64,000 nucleotides of DNA from an uncultured Candidatus Binatia bacterium (GTDB lineage Bacteria; Desulfobacterota; Binatia; UBA9968; JAJDTQ01), in the NCBI GenBank assembly GCA_958295985.1, contig OY282432.1:3381001-3445000 (forward strand), written 5' to 3'. Under the pieces are notes generated by a model. The model made no database searches, was not told where the DNA came from, and saw only the letters and a list, made by a program, of their open reading frames with translations. Positions 8,342 through 16,521 of the stretch are shown one piece after another; position 1 is the first letter of the stretch, and each line of letters opens with the position of its first letter. The translations under genes were made by a program, and so were the position numbers.

Positions 8342-9454
8342 ATGGACGAGGAGATCATCGCAAAGCAGCGGCGGGTGATGAAGGAGCGGGGCCTCGACGC
8401 CCTGATCGCGAGCTCGCCCGAGAACCTGGCTTATACGACAGGCTTCGTGGTCCCATCGCAACTCCTCATGCGCTGGCGTCACGCCATGTGCGTCGTGGAG
8501 CCCTCCGGCCACACCACCATGGTGACCATCGACATGGAGGAGACCACGGTCAAGGCGCATGCCGCCTTTGACGATGTCCGGGTCTACCGGGAGTTCACGG
8601 ACGATCCGATGCGGGAAGTGGCCGGCGCCCTGGAGGACCGGGGGTTGGCCGGGGCCGCCATCGGCGTGGAAATGGAATACCTTCCCGTCGGGGACTTCGA
8701 CACACTCCGTAGCCGCATGCCCAAGGCCGGGTTTCTCCCTGCCGACGCGATCTTCCGCGACCTCCGTCAGGTCAAGACCACACGGGAGATCGGGCTCCTC
8801 CGCTCCCTGAGCCGTATCACGGACCGGGCCATCGGCGAGACCCTGGCGCATGCCCGCCCGGGCATGACCGAGCTGGACATGGCGGGGGAACTGACCGGCC
8901 GGATCTTCTCCGGCGGGGCCCAGGACTTCAAGCTCATGATCATCGCCTCGGGAGAGCGCAGCCAGTTCCCCAACGTGGGCCCCACCGACCGGGCGCTCCA
9001 GGAGGGGGATCTGATCCGCATGGAGATATTCGGCGTCCTGGACGGTTACCACGCCGGGGTCTGCCGCACCGCGGTGGTGGGCGCGCCCACCGAGGAGCAG
9101 GCGCGCATCTGGGACAACCTGATCGAGTGCAAGCACCTGGTCATGGAACTCATCAAGCCCGGCGCCCATGCCAGGACCGTGTACCAGCGGTTCCTGGAGA
9201 AATTCGATGAGCTGGGCCTGGAGCCCATCAGCTTCGTGGGCCACGGCATCGGCGTGTTCCTGCACGAAGAGCCCTACCTGGGTCGGTACGGCGAGGAGGT
9301 GCTCGACGAGGGCATGGTGGTGGCCATCGAGCCGCTGGTCTACATCCCCGGCCGCATGGGGCTCCAGAACAAGGACATGCTGCTGGTGACCCGGGACGGC
9401 TGCGAGCTGCTGTCGGACGTCACTGCCACAGACGAGCTGATTCGAATCGGTTAG
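8342..9454 (+). CDS. M24 (pita-bread) family protein, creatinase-like, metal site degenerate
   Basis: A 370-residue protein with the creatinase/aminopeptidase fold: an N-terminal creatinase_N domain (to about residue 125) and a C-terminal M24 domain. In metal-dependent relatives two Asp, His and two Glu bind the metals. Here the segment is RMEIFGVLDGYHAGVCRT, with Glu and Gly in place of the two Asp, and the last ligand segment is MGLQNKDMLLVT, with Lys in place of Glu. The catalytic His (FVGHGIG) and one Glu (AIEPLV) remain. This is the pattern of metal-free creatinase rather than Xaa-Pro peptidase, so a C-N hydrolase on a small guanidino or amide compound is plausible. It is the first gene of a collinear catabolic island. 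Confidence 0.8.
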   Translation: MDEEIIAKQRRVMKERGLDALIASSPENLAYTTGFVVPSQLLMRWRHAMCVVEPSGHTTMVTIDMEETTVKAHAAFDDVRVYREFTDDPMREVAGALEDRGLAGAAIGVEMEYLPVGDFDTLRSRMPKAGFLPADAIFRDLRQVKTTREIGLLRSLSRITDRAIGETLAHARPGMTELDMAGELTGRIFSGGAQDFKLMIIASGERSQFPNVGPTDRALQEGDLIRMEIFGVLDGYHAGVCRTAVVGAPTEEQARIWDNLIECKHLVMELIKPGAHARTVYQRFLEKFDELGLEPISFVGHGIGVFLHEEPYLGRYGEEVLDEGMVVAIEPLVYIPGRMGLQNKDMLLVTRDGCELLSDVTATDELIRIG

Positions 9455-9572
9455 CGCTCCCACCGGGAGCATGCGGGTGTGGCGAACAATCCGTGATCAG
9501 GTGCCATACCCGGTCCTTCGGGCGGCCGAGCAACCCCGAACCACGACACGGAATCCACGCATCGGAGCGAAG

Positions 9573-10733
9573 ATGAAGATCCAGTCCATCGAAACCATTC
9601 CCGTCAGGCTGCCCACGCGCCGGGTCCACCAGTGGGCCAACCTGAAGACCCCCATCGGGGCCTACCTGCTGGTCAAGCTCACCACCGACGACGGCTGGAC
9701 CGGCCTGGGCGAGGCTCCGGCACTCAAGGACTGGGGCGGCGACCACATGCGCTACTACGGCGAGACTCCCTCCTCCGTCGCCAACGTAATCCGGGACATC
9801 CTGGCGCCGAGCCTCGTGGGCGAGGACCCGCGTCGCATCGAGTGGATCCATGCCCTGATGGACCGGGCCATCAAGGGATTCCCCTATTCCAAGGCGGCCA
9901 TCGACATGGCCCTCTACGATGTGGCGGGAAAGGCCGCGGGGGTGCCGGCCTACCAGCTTCTGGGCGGGCTCTACCGGGAATCGGTTCCCGTCTCCCACAG
10001 CATCGGCCTCATGGACATGGACGAGGCCGTGGCCGAGGTGCGGCGGGTCAAGGAAGAAGGGATCAAGACCATCAAGCTCAAGGGGGGCGTGGAGCCGAAG
10101 CGGGACATCGAGCTGCTGCGCCGCGTCCGCGAGGCTCTGGGACCGGAGATGAACCTGACGGTGGACGCCAACAACGGCTACAGGTCCGCCAAGGAAGCGG
10201 TGCAGGTGACGAAGGCAATGGAGCCGTACAACATCCTCTACATGGAGCAGCCGGTGGAGGGCCTGGACGCCATGGCCGAGGTCACCCGGAGGGTGGATAC
10301 GCCGGTCATGGCCGACGAGAGCGCCTGGACCACCTGGGACGTCCTGGAGATCATCGAGAAGAAGGCCGCGGACATCATCTCCATCTACGCCACCAAGCCC
10401 GGCGGCCTGCTCAAGGCCAAGAAGGTGGCCGCCATCGCCGAGGCCGCGGGGTTCCCGTGCAACGTCAACGGCTCGGTGGAGATGGGGGTGGGCAACGCCG
10501 CCAACGTCCACTTGGCAGCCTCCACCGAGGCCGTGAACCTGGCCTGCGTGATACCCGTCACCACCCCGGATGCAGAGGCTTCGGGACGCACCGCCGGCAT
10601 CTACTACAAGGACGACATCGTGACCGAGCCGTTCGAGTTCGCCGATGGCGCGCTCAAGGTCTCGCACCGGCCGGGCCTGGGCATCGAGCTGGATGACGAG
10701 AAGGTGGAACGCTACCGGTTGGACAGAGGATAG
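9573..10733 (+). CDS. mandelate racemase/muconate lactonizing enzyme family (enolase superfamily)
   Basis: A 386-residue enolase-superfamily protein that abstracts an alpha proton next to a carboxylate. The N-terminal capping domain begins MKIQSIETIPVRLPTRR. The barrel has the KxK base motif at IKTIKLKGGV, metal ligands in TVDANNGY, YMEQPVEG and VMADES, and a lysine in YATKPGG that could act from the opposite face, typical of the MLE/dipeptide-epimerase-like subgroup. GGAG precedes ATG at 9573. The substrate cannot be read from sequence. It lies 118 bases after the M24 gene and 31 before the opine-dehydrogenase-like gene. Confidence 0.88.
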   Translation: MKIQSIETIPVRLPTRRVHQWANLKTPIGAYLLVKLTTDDGWTGLGEAPALKDWGGDHMRYYGETPSSVANVIRDILAPSLVGEDPRRIEWIHALMDRAIKGFPYSKAAIDMALYDVAGKAAGVPAYQLLGGLYRESVPVSHSIGLMDMDEAVAEVRRVKEEGIKTIKLKGGVEPKRDIELLRRVREALGPEMNLTVDANNGYRSAKEAVQVTKAMEPYNILYMEQPVEGLDAMAEVTRRVDTPVMADESAWTTWDVLEIIEKKAADIISIYATKPGGLLKAKKVAAIAEAAGFPCNVNGSVEMGVGNAANVHLAASTEAVNLACVIPVTTPDAEASGRTAGIYYKDDIVTEPFEFADGALKVSHRPGLGIELDDEKVERYRLDRG

Positions 10734-10764
10734 GGAAGATCCGCTGTGAGTCCATGGCGCGGTG

Positions 10765-11874
10765 ATGACCATTAGCAAGGTGGCAGTGCTCGGGGCGGGC
10801 AACGGCGGTTGCGCGGTGGCGGCGGACCTCTCCATCCGGGGGTTCGAGACCCGGCTCTACTCCCGGTCACACAGGACGCTGGAGCCCGTGAGGCGGCGTG
10901 GCGGCATCGAGATGGTGGAGCAGGGCAAGGAGACCTTCGCCCGCCTCCATCTCGTGACCTCGGCACTGGACGAGGCGGTTGCGGGAGCGGACCTTGTCAC
11001 CATCGCCGTCCCGGCCGTGGCCCACGGGTTCATGGCCCGCGCCCTGGCGCCGCACCTCACCGAACGTCAGGTCGTACACCTGAACCCGGGACAGACCGGC
11101 GGCAGTCTGCACTTCGTGCACGAGCTTCGGCGGGCGGGCTGTCGCGTCCCGGTCCGGTGCTGTGAAACCGTGACCCTCACCTGCATCTGCCGCATGGCCG
11201 GACCCGCCCGGGTGGAAGTCTACCGGCGCACCGCCAACCTCGGGTGCGCGGCCTTCCCGGCCGAGCAGGGCCCGGATATCCTGCCCGAGATCGCCGCCGT
11301 GTTCCCGAACGTCGTGGCCGCGGGGAACGTGCTGGAGACCGGCCTGTCCAACATCAACGCCATCATGCATCCCGCGGGCATGGTGGGAAACGCCGGCTGG
11401 ATCGAGCAGCACGACGGCGAGCTCCTGTTCTATCGGCAGGCCATCTCGCCCGCGGTGGCGCGCATCATCGAGGGCGTGGACCGGGAACGCCTGGCCATCG
11501 TGCGCGCGCTGGGGCTGCCGCAGCGCACCTTCGTGGAGATCTTCCATGCCGCCGGCCTCACCTCCGAGGCCGCCCTCGAAAGCGGATCCGTCTTCCGGGC
11601 CACGCAGGAAAGCGAGCCCAACAAGACCATCGCGGCGCCCAGGACCCACGACCACCGCTACCTGCACGAGGACGTGGGCTACGGCCTCGTGCCCATGGCC
11701 GAGCTTGCCGGCCTGCTGGGCATCGACACCCCGGTCATCCAGGCGCTCATCACCCTGGCCTCGGAGATGAACCGGACCGACTACCGCGGCAACGGCCTCA
11801 CCCTGGCCCGTATGGGGCTCGAAGGCGCCGGCCCCGCCGCCCTCCGGGCGGTTCTGCAAACCGGGTTCCGCTGA
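10765..11874 (+). CDS. octopine/nopaline dehydrogenase family protein
   Basis: A 369-residue NAD(P)-dependent enzyme of the opine dehydrogenase family, which reductively couples (or oxidatively cleaves) amino acids and 2-oxo acids. The N-terminal Rossmann motif is VAVLGAGNGGCAVAADL. The catalytic region has SNINAIMHPAGMVGNAG with the conserved His, and the C-terminal helical domain has HDHRYLHEDVGYGLVP followed by LGIDTP, all normal for the family. ATG 10765 is preferred; GTG 10762 is immediately before it. Next to LLM, M20 and OCD-type genes it suggests metabolism of opine-like N-substituted amino acids. Confidence 0.85.
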   Translation: MTISKVAVLGAGNGGCAVAADLSIRGFETRLYSRSHRTLEPVRRRGGIEMVEQGKETFARLHLVTSALDEAVAGADLVTIAVPAVAHGFMARALAPHLTERQVVHLNPGQTGGSLHFVHELRRAGCRVPVRCCETVTLTCICRMAGPARVEVYRRTANLGCAAFPAEQGPDILPEIAAVFPNVVAAGNVLETGLSNINAIMHPAGMVGNAGWIEQHDGELLFYRQAISPAVARIIEGVDRERLAIVRALGLPQRTFVEIFHAAGLTSEAALESGSVFRATQESEPNKTIAAPRTHDHRYLHEDVGYGLVPMAELAGLLGIDTPVIQALITLASEMNRTDYRGNGLTLARMGLEGAGPAALRAVLQTGFR

Positions 11875-11936
11875 GAAGGCACAGGTCGAAGCGCGCGCCT
11901 TTTATTCGCGCCTGCTTTGATTTAACCTGTGGAACC

Positions 11937-12911
11937 ATGCACGCAGGCTTGTGTTTCGACGGCTTCTACTCGATCCAGGAAATGATCGAGCTGGCGCGGT
12001 TGGCAGACGATACCGGCATGGACTCCATCTGGATGTCCGACCACATATGCTTTCGGGACTCCATCGCCTCGGCCATGGCGTTCCTCGCCAAAACCCCGCG
12101 GATCAAGGTCAACCCGGCTCCGTTGAGCCCCTACTCACGGCATCCCATGGTAACGGCCATGGCGCTGGCGACCATGGAGGAGTTCGCCCCGGGACGGGTG
12201 GCGGCCACCGCGGGCACAGCCAACCCCACGGCGCTCCGGGAGATCGGCATCGAGGCCGGCCGGATGCTCAGGACCATGCGCGAGTACATGACGTTGCTGC
12301 GCCGGCTCCTCGCCGGCGAGACCGTCGAATTCCAGGGCGAGGTCTTCACCGTGCACGGGGCCAGCATGGGGCTCACGCCCCGGAGCGAGATCCCCATCTA
12401 CATGACCGCGGTCAGGCCCCGGATGCTGCGTCTGGCCGGCGAGACCGCCGACGGCGTGCTGCTGTCCGCGGGCTGTACGCCGGCCTACATCCGGCGCTGC
12501 GTCGAGGAGGTGAAGGCCGGGGCTGCCCGGGCCGGAAAACCGGCCAAGGGGGAGGTGGCCGGCTTCATCGCGGCCTCGGTTTCGGACGATCCGCGGGAAG
12601 CCATGGACGCCGCCAAGACCTTCCTGGCCTACATCTTCCGCAACAAGCATCACGCCGAGAACCTCCGGCTGGGCGGCGGCACGGTAGATCAGGACCGGCT
12701 GGCGGACGCCATCGGCCGGCGGGCGTGGGAAGAGGCTAGGGACCTCATCAGCGACGAGGTGGTCCACGCCCACTCGGTGACCGGAACGCCGGAAGCATGC
12801 CGCCGGCGCCTGGACGAGTTCGTCCGGGGCGGCCTCGACCTTCCCCTGCTCATGCCGTTGGGCACCCAGGAACAACGAAAGCGGGTGCTGGAGATCGCAC
12901 GGGATGGTTAA
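11937..12911 (+). CDS. LLM-class flavin-dependent oxidoreductase
   Basis: A 324-residue luciferase-like TIM barrel using FMN or F420. It starts MHAGLCFDGFYSIQEMIELARLAD and keeps typical segments: DSIWMSDHI, KVNPAPLSPYSRHP, TMEEFAPGRVAATAGTAN, then GLTPRSEIPIYMTAVRP and ADGVLLSAG. This arrangement is that of the methylenetetrahydromethanopterin-reductase-like branch. ATG 11937 has no strong Shine-Dalgarno sequence but gives the standard family N-terminus. It is collinear between the opine-dehydrogenase-like gene and the first M20 hydrolase. Substrate and cofactor are unknown. Confidence 0.85.
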   Translation: MHAGLCFDGFYSIQEMIELARLADDTGMDSIWMSDHICFRDSIASAMAFLAKTPRIKVNPAPLSPYSRHPMVTAMALATMEEFAPGRVAATAGTANPTALREIGIEAGRMLRTMREYMTLLRRLLAGETVEFQGEVFTVHGASMGLTPRSEIPIYMTAVRPRMLRLAGETADGVLLSAGCTPAYIRRCVEEVKAGAARAGKPAKGEVAGFIAASVSDDPREAMDAAKTFLAYIFRNKHHAENLRLGGGTVDQDRLADAIGRRAWEEARDLISDEVVHAHSVTGTPEACRRRLDEFVRGGLDLPLLMPLGTQEQRKRVLEIARDG

Positions 12912-12941
12912 GGTTCATTTCGATCGTGAAATGGAGAGGTT

Positions 12942-14252
12942 ATGATACAAAACATCACTGAGCACTTGAAAGACCTCGCCCGACGATCGGAGCGCAGGCT
13001 GTCCGGCATGACCGAAGTCCGACGCAGCCTCCACCGCCAGCCGGAGGCCGGCTGGACCGAGTTCCGCACCACCGGCATGGTGGTGAACCGGCTGCGGGAG
13101 CTGGGATACCGCGTGCAGACGGGAACGGACTGCGTCCATCCGGACGCGGTACGCGGGTGGCCCGAGGACGCGGTGGTGCGGGAGAGCCGGGCCCAGGCGG
13201 GCGACCTGGCCCGGGACATCGAGGTCCCCGGAGCCGTGGGCATTCTCGAACGGGGCTCCGGCCCCACCGTGGCGTTGCGCTTCGACATGGACGCCACCGA
13301 GGTGTCCGAGTCCACCGACCCGTCGCACCGGCCGGTGGCCCGGGGATTCGCTTCCGGAAAGCCCGCGGTCATGCATGCCTGCGGACACGACGCCCACGTC
13401 GCCATCGGCCTGGGCGCCGCCGAGTTGCTGGCCGAGGACCCGGACTGGCGCGGCCGCATCAAGCTGCTGTTCCAGCCCGCGGAGGAAGGCGGCCGCGGCG
13501 CCCATCCCATGGTCGAGGCAGGGGTGGTGGACGACGCCGACTACTTCGCCTGCCTCCACATGGGCGGGCCGGCGCTGCCGTTGGGGGAAGTGGCCCTGGA
13601 AGCCACCCACTTCCTTTCCTCCGTCAAGATGGAAGCGCGTTTCCGCGGCGTGGCCGCCCACGCCGGCGGCGCCCCGGAACGGGGCCGCAACGCGCTGCTG
13701 GCGGCCTGTCAGGCCACGCTGGCGCTGCACGCCCTGCCCCGGAACGGCCAGGGCGCCACCTTCGTCAACGTCGGCGTGCTGAACGCGGGCACCGGCACCA
13801 ACGTGGTCCCGTCCGACGCCCACATGAAATACGAGGTGCGGGGCGGCACGGACGACATCTGCGAACTCATGGAGGAAGGCGCGCGCCGCTGCCTGTCGGG
13901 CGCGGCCACGCTCCAGGGCGTCGAGGTCGGCACCGAGATCACCGGCCGCACCATCGGCGCGAAGTCGGACGGCGAGATGAAGGAGCACCTGGCCTGGGTG
14001 GCCGGGTCGTCGCCCATGGGCTTCCGCCTCCACGACGCCCGGCCCCTCGGCGGCGGCGAGGACGCCACCTACTTCATGCGCCGGGTCCAGGAGCGCGGCG
14101 GCAAGTCGCTCTATTTCCTGCTGGGCGGCAGCGCCCCCACGGGACATCACACCGCCACCTTCGACGTGGACGAGAAGGCATTGGCCCACGGCGCCATGCT
14201 CATGGCCGGCATGGTGCTGCGGCTGACGGAAGCGGCCTCGGAGCGCCAATGA
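12942..14252 (+). CDS. M20D-family amidohydrolase (AbgA/aminobenzoyl-glutamate hydrolase-like)
   Basis: A 436-residue zinc amidohydrolase. Metal ligands and catalytic residues are all present: MHACGHDAH (ligand Cys and His), FQPAEEGGRGA (catalytic and ligand Glu), then CLHMGG, and the C-terminal TGHHTATFD with the last His. A long insert around residues 60-100 resembles AbgA rather than simple IAA-amino-acid hydrolases. The small dimerisation domain has VAAHAGGAPERGRNAL. It should remove an acyl or amino acid group from an N-acyl compound. GAGAGG precedes the start. It precedes a second, different M20 gene by 123 bases. Confidence 0.87.
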   Translation: MIQNITEHLKDLARRSERRLSGMTEVRRSLHRQPEAGWTEFRTTGMVVNRLRELGYRVQTGTDCVHPDAVRGWPEDAVVRESRAQAGDLARDIEVPGAVGILERGSGPTVALRFDMDATEVSESTDPSHRPVARGFASGKPAVMHACGHDAHVAIGLGAAELLAEDPDWRGRIKLLFQPAEEGGRGAHPMVEAGVVDDADYFACLHMGGPALPLGEVALEATHFLSSVKMEARFRGVAAHAGGAPERGRNALLAACQATLALHALPRNGQGATFVNVGVLNAGTGTNVVPSDAHMKYEVRGGTDDICELMEEGARRCLSGAATLQGVEVGTEITGRTIGAKSDGEMKEHLAWVAGSSPMGFRLHDARPLGGGEDATYFMRRVQERGGKSLYFLLGGSAPTGHHTATFDVDEKALAHGAMLMAGMVLRLTEAASERQ

Positions 14253-14375
14253 CGACCTGCGGCAAGGCGCCCTCCGACCGGAGGCCTGTCCAAGCCGGCG
14301 AATCGCGGCGACAGGCAGTGTCGTGGCGAGGGGCAGTGGATCCTTGCTTACTCGGACAGGCTCCCGGATGCGCCC

Positions 14376-15605
14376 ATGACCACGCCTGAGATCAGGATTG
14401 ACCCCGCGGCTCCCGTGGACCTTGCCGGGGAGCTCATCAAGATCCCGAGCTTCTGTCCGGACGAGACCCCCGTAGCCCTGTTCCTGCACGATTACCTCTC
14501 GGACCGCGGCTACCAAGTGACCCTTCAGGAAGTGGAGTCCGGACGCTGCCAGACCATTGCTACACTCAAGGGCGCAGGGGGCGGGCCGAGCCTGATGTTC
14601 AACGGCCACATCGACATCAACTCCCTCACCCGCGGCGGCAAGCGGGACCCCTGGACTCCCGTGGTGGAGGGCGACCGGCTCTACGGCCACGGGGTGCAGA
14701 ACATGAAGGGCGGCGTCGCCTCCATGATCACGGCCGCCGAAGCCGTCCGCCAATCGGGGGTCCAACTGCGGGGTGATCTGGTGCTGGCCTGCGTGGCGGG
14801 CGAGACCCAGGGCGGCGAAGGCACCCACCATCTCATGGAAAGCGGCTTTCGAACCGACATGGCCGTGCTGCCCGAGCCCTTCGGCATGGGGAACCTGGTG
14901 ACCGTGCACGGCGGCATCGTCCATTTCGCGGTACACGCCTACGGCGTCACCGGACACGTCAGCAAGATCGAGGAGACGGTGAACGCCGTGGAGCAGATGA
15001 CCCGGGTCATCGAGGCCCTGCGCAACGTCGAGTTCACCTATACGCCCAGGGCCGACCTGCCCGCCCTGCCCCGCCTCAACGTGGGCAGCATCATCGGCGG
15101 CCGAGGCGAGGGCTACGTCCTGACGGAACCGCCCTACGTGCCCGACCTGTGCACCGTCATCGTGGACGTGCATTTCGTGCCCGGACAGACCGCGGATTCG
15201 GTCATTGCCGACATCAGGCGCGCCCTCGATCCCCTCAAGGCCCGGGACCCGCGCTTCGACTACGCCATCGAGGTCCCGCCGCCGGCCTTCTTCAAGGGCT
15301 GCCGGCGGCTGGTGATGGACCCCCTCGACGTGCCCGCGGACGCGGCCATCGTCCAGGCGGTGGCGAGGAACCACGAGAAGGTCACCGGCTCTCCCCCCAA
15401 CCTCATCGGCGCCCACCTGCCCATGTCCTACTCCGCGGGCGATAGCTGCTGGCTCTGGAAGCACGGCATCCCCTGTCTGCACTACGGACCCGGCGGCGGC
15501 TTCCTGGAGTCCGGCCCCGACGGCAGCTACATCTTCATCAGCGAGATGGTGCAGTGCGCCGAGGTGCTGGCCCACACCGCCATGGACGTCTGCGGCACGG
15601 CATGA
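14376..15605 (+). CDS. M20 peptidase-like protein (ArgE/DapE type) with altered metal site
   Basis: A 409-residue M20 protein. FNGHIDINS supplies the first His/Asp pair and LHYGPGG the last His. In place of the bridging Asp of the usual GxxDMKGG, it reads GHGVQNMKGG, with Asn. In place of the Glu-Glu pair it reads GETQGGEGT, keeping the catalytic Glu but with Thr for the second Glu. Two of the di-zinc ligands are therefore changed, so it may be mono-metal, bind differently, or be non-hydrolytic. The lid domain (VHAYGVTGHVSKI) is intact. The stop overlaps the next ATG as ATGA. Confidence 0.8.
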   Translation: MTTPEIRIDPAAPVDLAGELIKIPSFCPDETPVALFLHDYLSDRGYQVTLQEVESGRCQTIATLKGAGGGPSLMFNGHIDINSLTRGGKRDPWTPVVEGDRLYGHGVQNMKGGVASMITAAEAVRQSGVQLRGDLVLACVAGETQGGEGTHHLMESGFRTDMAVLPEPFGMGNLVTVHGGIVHFAVHAYGVTGHVSKIEETVNAVEQMTRVIEALRNVEFTYTPRADLPALPRLNVGSIIGGRGEGYVLTEPPYVPDLCTVIVDVHFVPGQTADSVIADIRRALDPLKARDPRFDYAIEVPPPAFFKGCRRLVMDPLDVPADAAIVQAVARNHEKVTGSPPNLIGAHLPMSYSAGDSCWLWKHGIPCLHYGPGGGFLESGPDGSYIFISEMVQCAEVLAHTAMDVCGTA

Positions 15606-16513
15606 GCGCGCCCGCCGACTTCGACGTCACCGGAGCCGTGGACCTTCACGTCCACTGCGGACCCGAGGGGATCCCGCGCCGTTTCGACGCAATCTCGTTG
15701 GCCCGGCACGTGAAGCGGACGGGGCTCGCCGGAGCCGTGCTCAAGTCGCACATGACCGCCACCGGGAGCTGGGTGCAAATGGCCCACGACGTTACCGGCA
15801 TCCGCCTCCACGGCTCGGTGGTGCTCAACCACTACGTCGGCGGCATCAACCCCGCGGCGGTGCGGGGCGCCCTGGGGCCCGCGGCCGGCGGCGAGCCCTG
15901 CCTCAAGGTGGTGTGGCTGCCCACGGTCCACGCCGCCGCGCACCTCACCGCGCGGCATCACGAGGGGGAACGGTACGACATCCCTCCCGAGTGGTGCGGC
16001 GGCGCCGTCTCCGGCTTGGCCCAACCCATTCACCAGGTGGAGCCCATCAACGTGCTCGCCACCGGGCTGCGGCCGCGGCTGGATGAGGTGCTGCGGCTGG
16101 CGGCCGACCACGACCTGGTGCTGGCCACCGGACACGCGGGGCGGGACGAGGTGTTCTACGTCATGGAGCGGGCCGGGGCCCTCGACGTCCGCAAGCTCAT
16201 CATCACCCACCCGTGCTACGATCCCCCGGCCCTGAGCGCCACGGAGCTGGCGGAGCTGGCCGCGGCCGGGGCCTACGTCGAGCTGAGCTACATCCTGGTG
16301 GACCTGGGCCTGGTGTCGTTCGCCGAGACCGCGGCGATCTTCAGGCAGGTGGGCGCAAGCCAGACGATCCTGTCAACGGACGTGGGCCAGGTGGACCGGG
16401 CAAGCCCCGCGGAGGGACTGGCGAAACTCGGCGCCGGGCTGCTCGCCGAGGGAATCCCGCGCGAGGACATCGACACCGCGATGAAGCACAACCCCCGGTT
16501 CCTGGTGTCGTGA
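15602..16513 (+). CDS. DUF6282-like metal-dependent hydrolase
   Basis: A 303-residue amidohydrolase-like barrel. The N-terminal AVDLHVHCGPEGIPRRFD is the HxH metal motif of the superfamily. Further candidate ligands are KSHMT, LPTVHAAAH, ATGHAGRDE and ITHPCY, with a final Asp in LSTDVGQ. This organisation resembles DUF6282 proteins; the assignment is from memory of the motif pattern. The start overlaps the stop of the preceding M20 gene (ATGA), so the pair is translationally coupled and probably acts on consecutive intermediates. It converges on the dehydrogenase gene with 8 bases between stops. Confidence 0.75.
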   Translation: MSAPADFDVTGAVDLHVHCGPEGIPRRFDAISLARHVKRTGLAGAVLKSHMTATGSWVQMAHDVTGIRLHGSVVLNHYVGGINPAAVRGALGPAAGGEPCLKVVWLPTVHAAAHLTARHHEGERYDIPPEWCGGAVSGLAQPIHQVEPINVLATGLRPRLDEVLRLAADHDLVLATGHAGRDEVFYVMERAGALDVRKLIITHPCYDPPALSATELAELAAAGAYVELSYILVDLGLVSFAETAAIFRQVGASQTILSTDVGQVDRASPAEGLAKLGAGLLAEGIPREDIDTAMKHNPRFLVS

Positions 16514-16521
16514 GTCTCCCT

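Noticed and set aside
8342-9454. Xaa-Pro aminopeptidase call
   Set aside because: Three of five metal ligands are missing, so peptidase activity is not supported; creatinase-like is safer.
11244-11936. N-terminal 230-residue extension of the LLM oxidoreductase
   Set aside because: This stretch is the out-of-frame shadow of the opine-dehydrogenase gene; ATG 11937 gives the family start.
11875-11936. Intrinsic terminator after the opine-dehydrogenase gene
   Set aside because: The GC-rich arms around TTTTATT do not pair properly and no clean U-tract follows.
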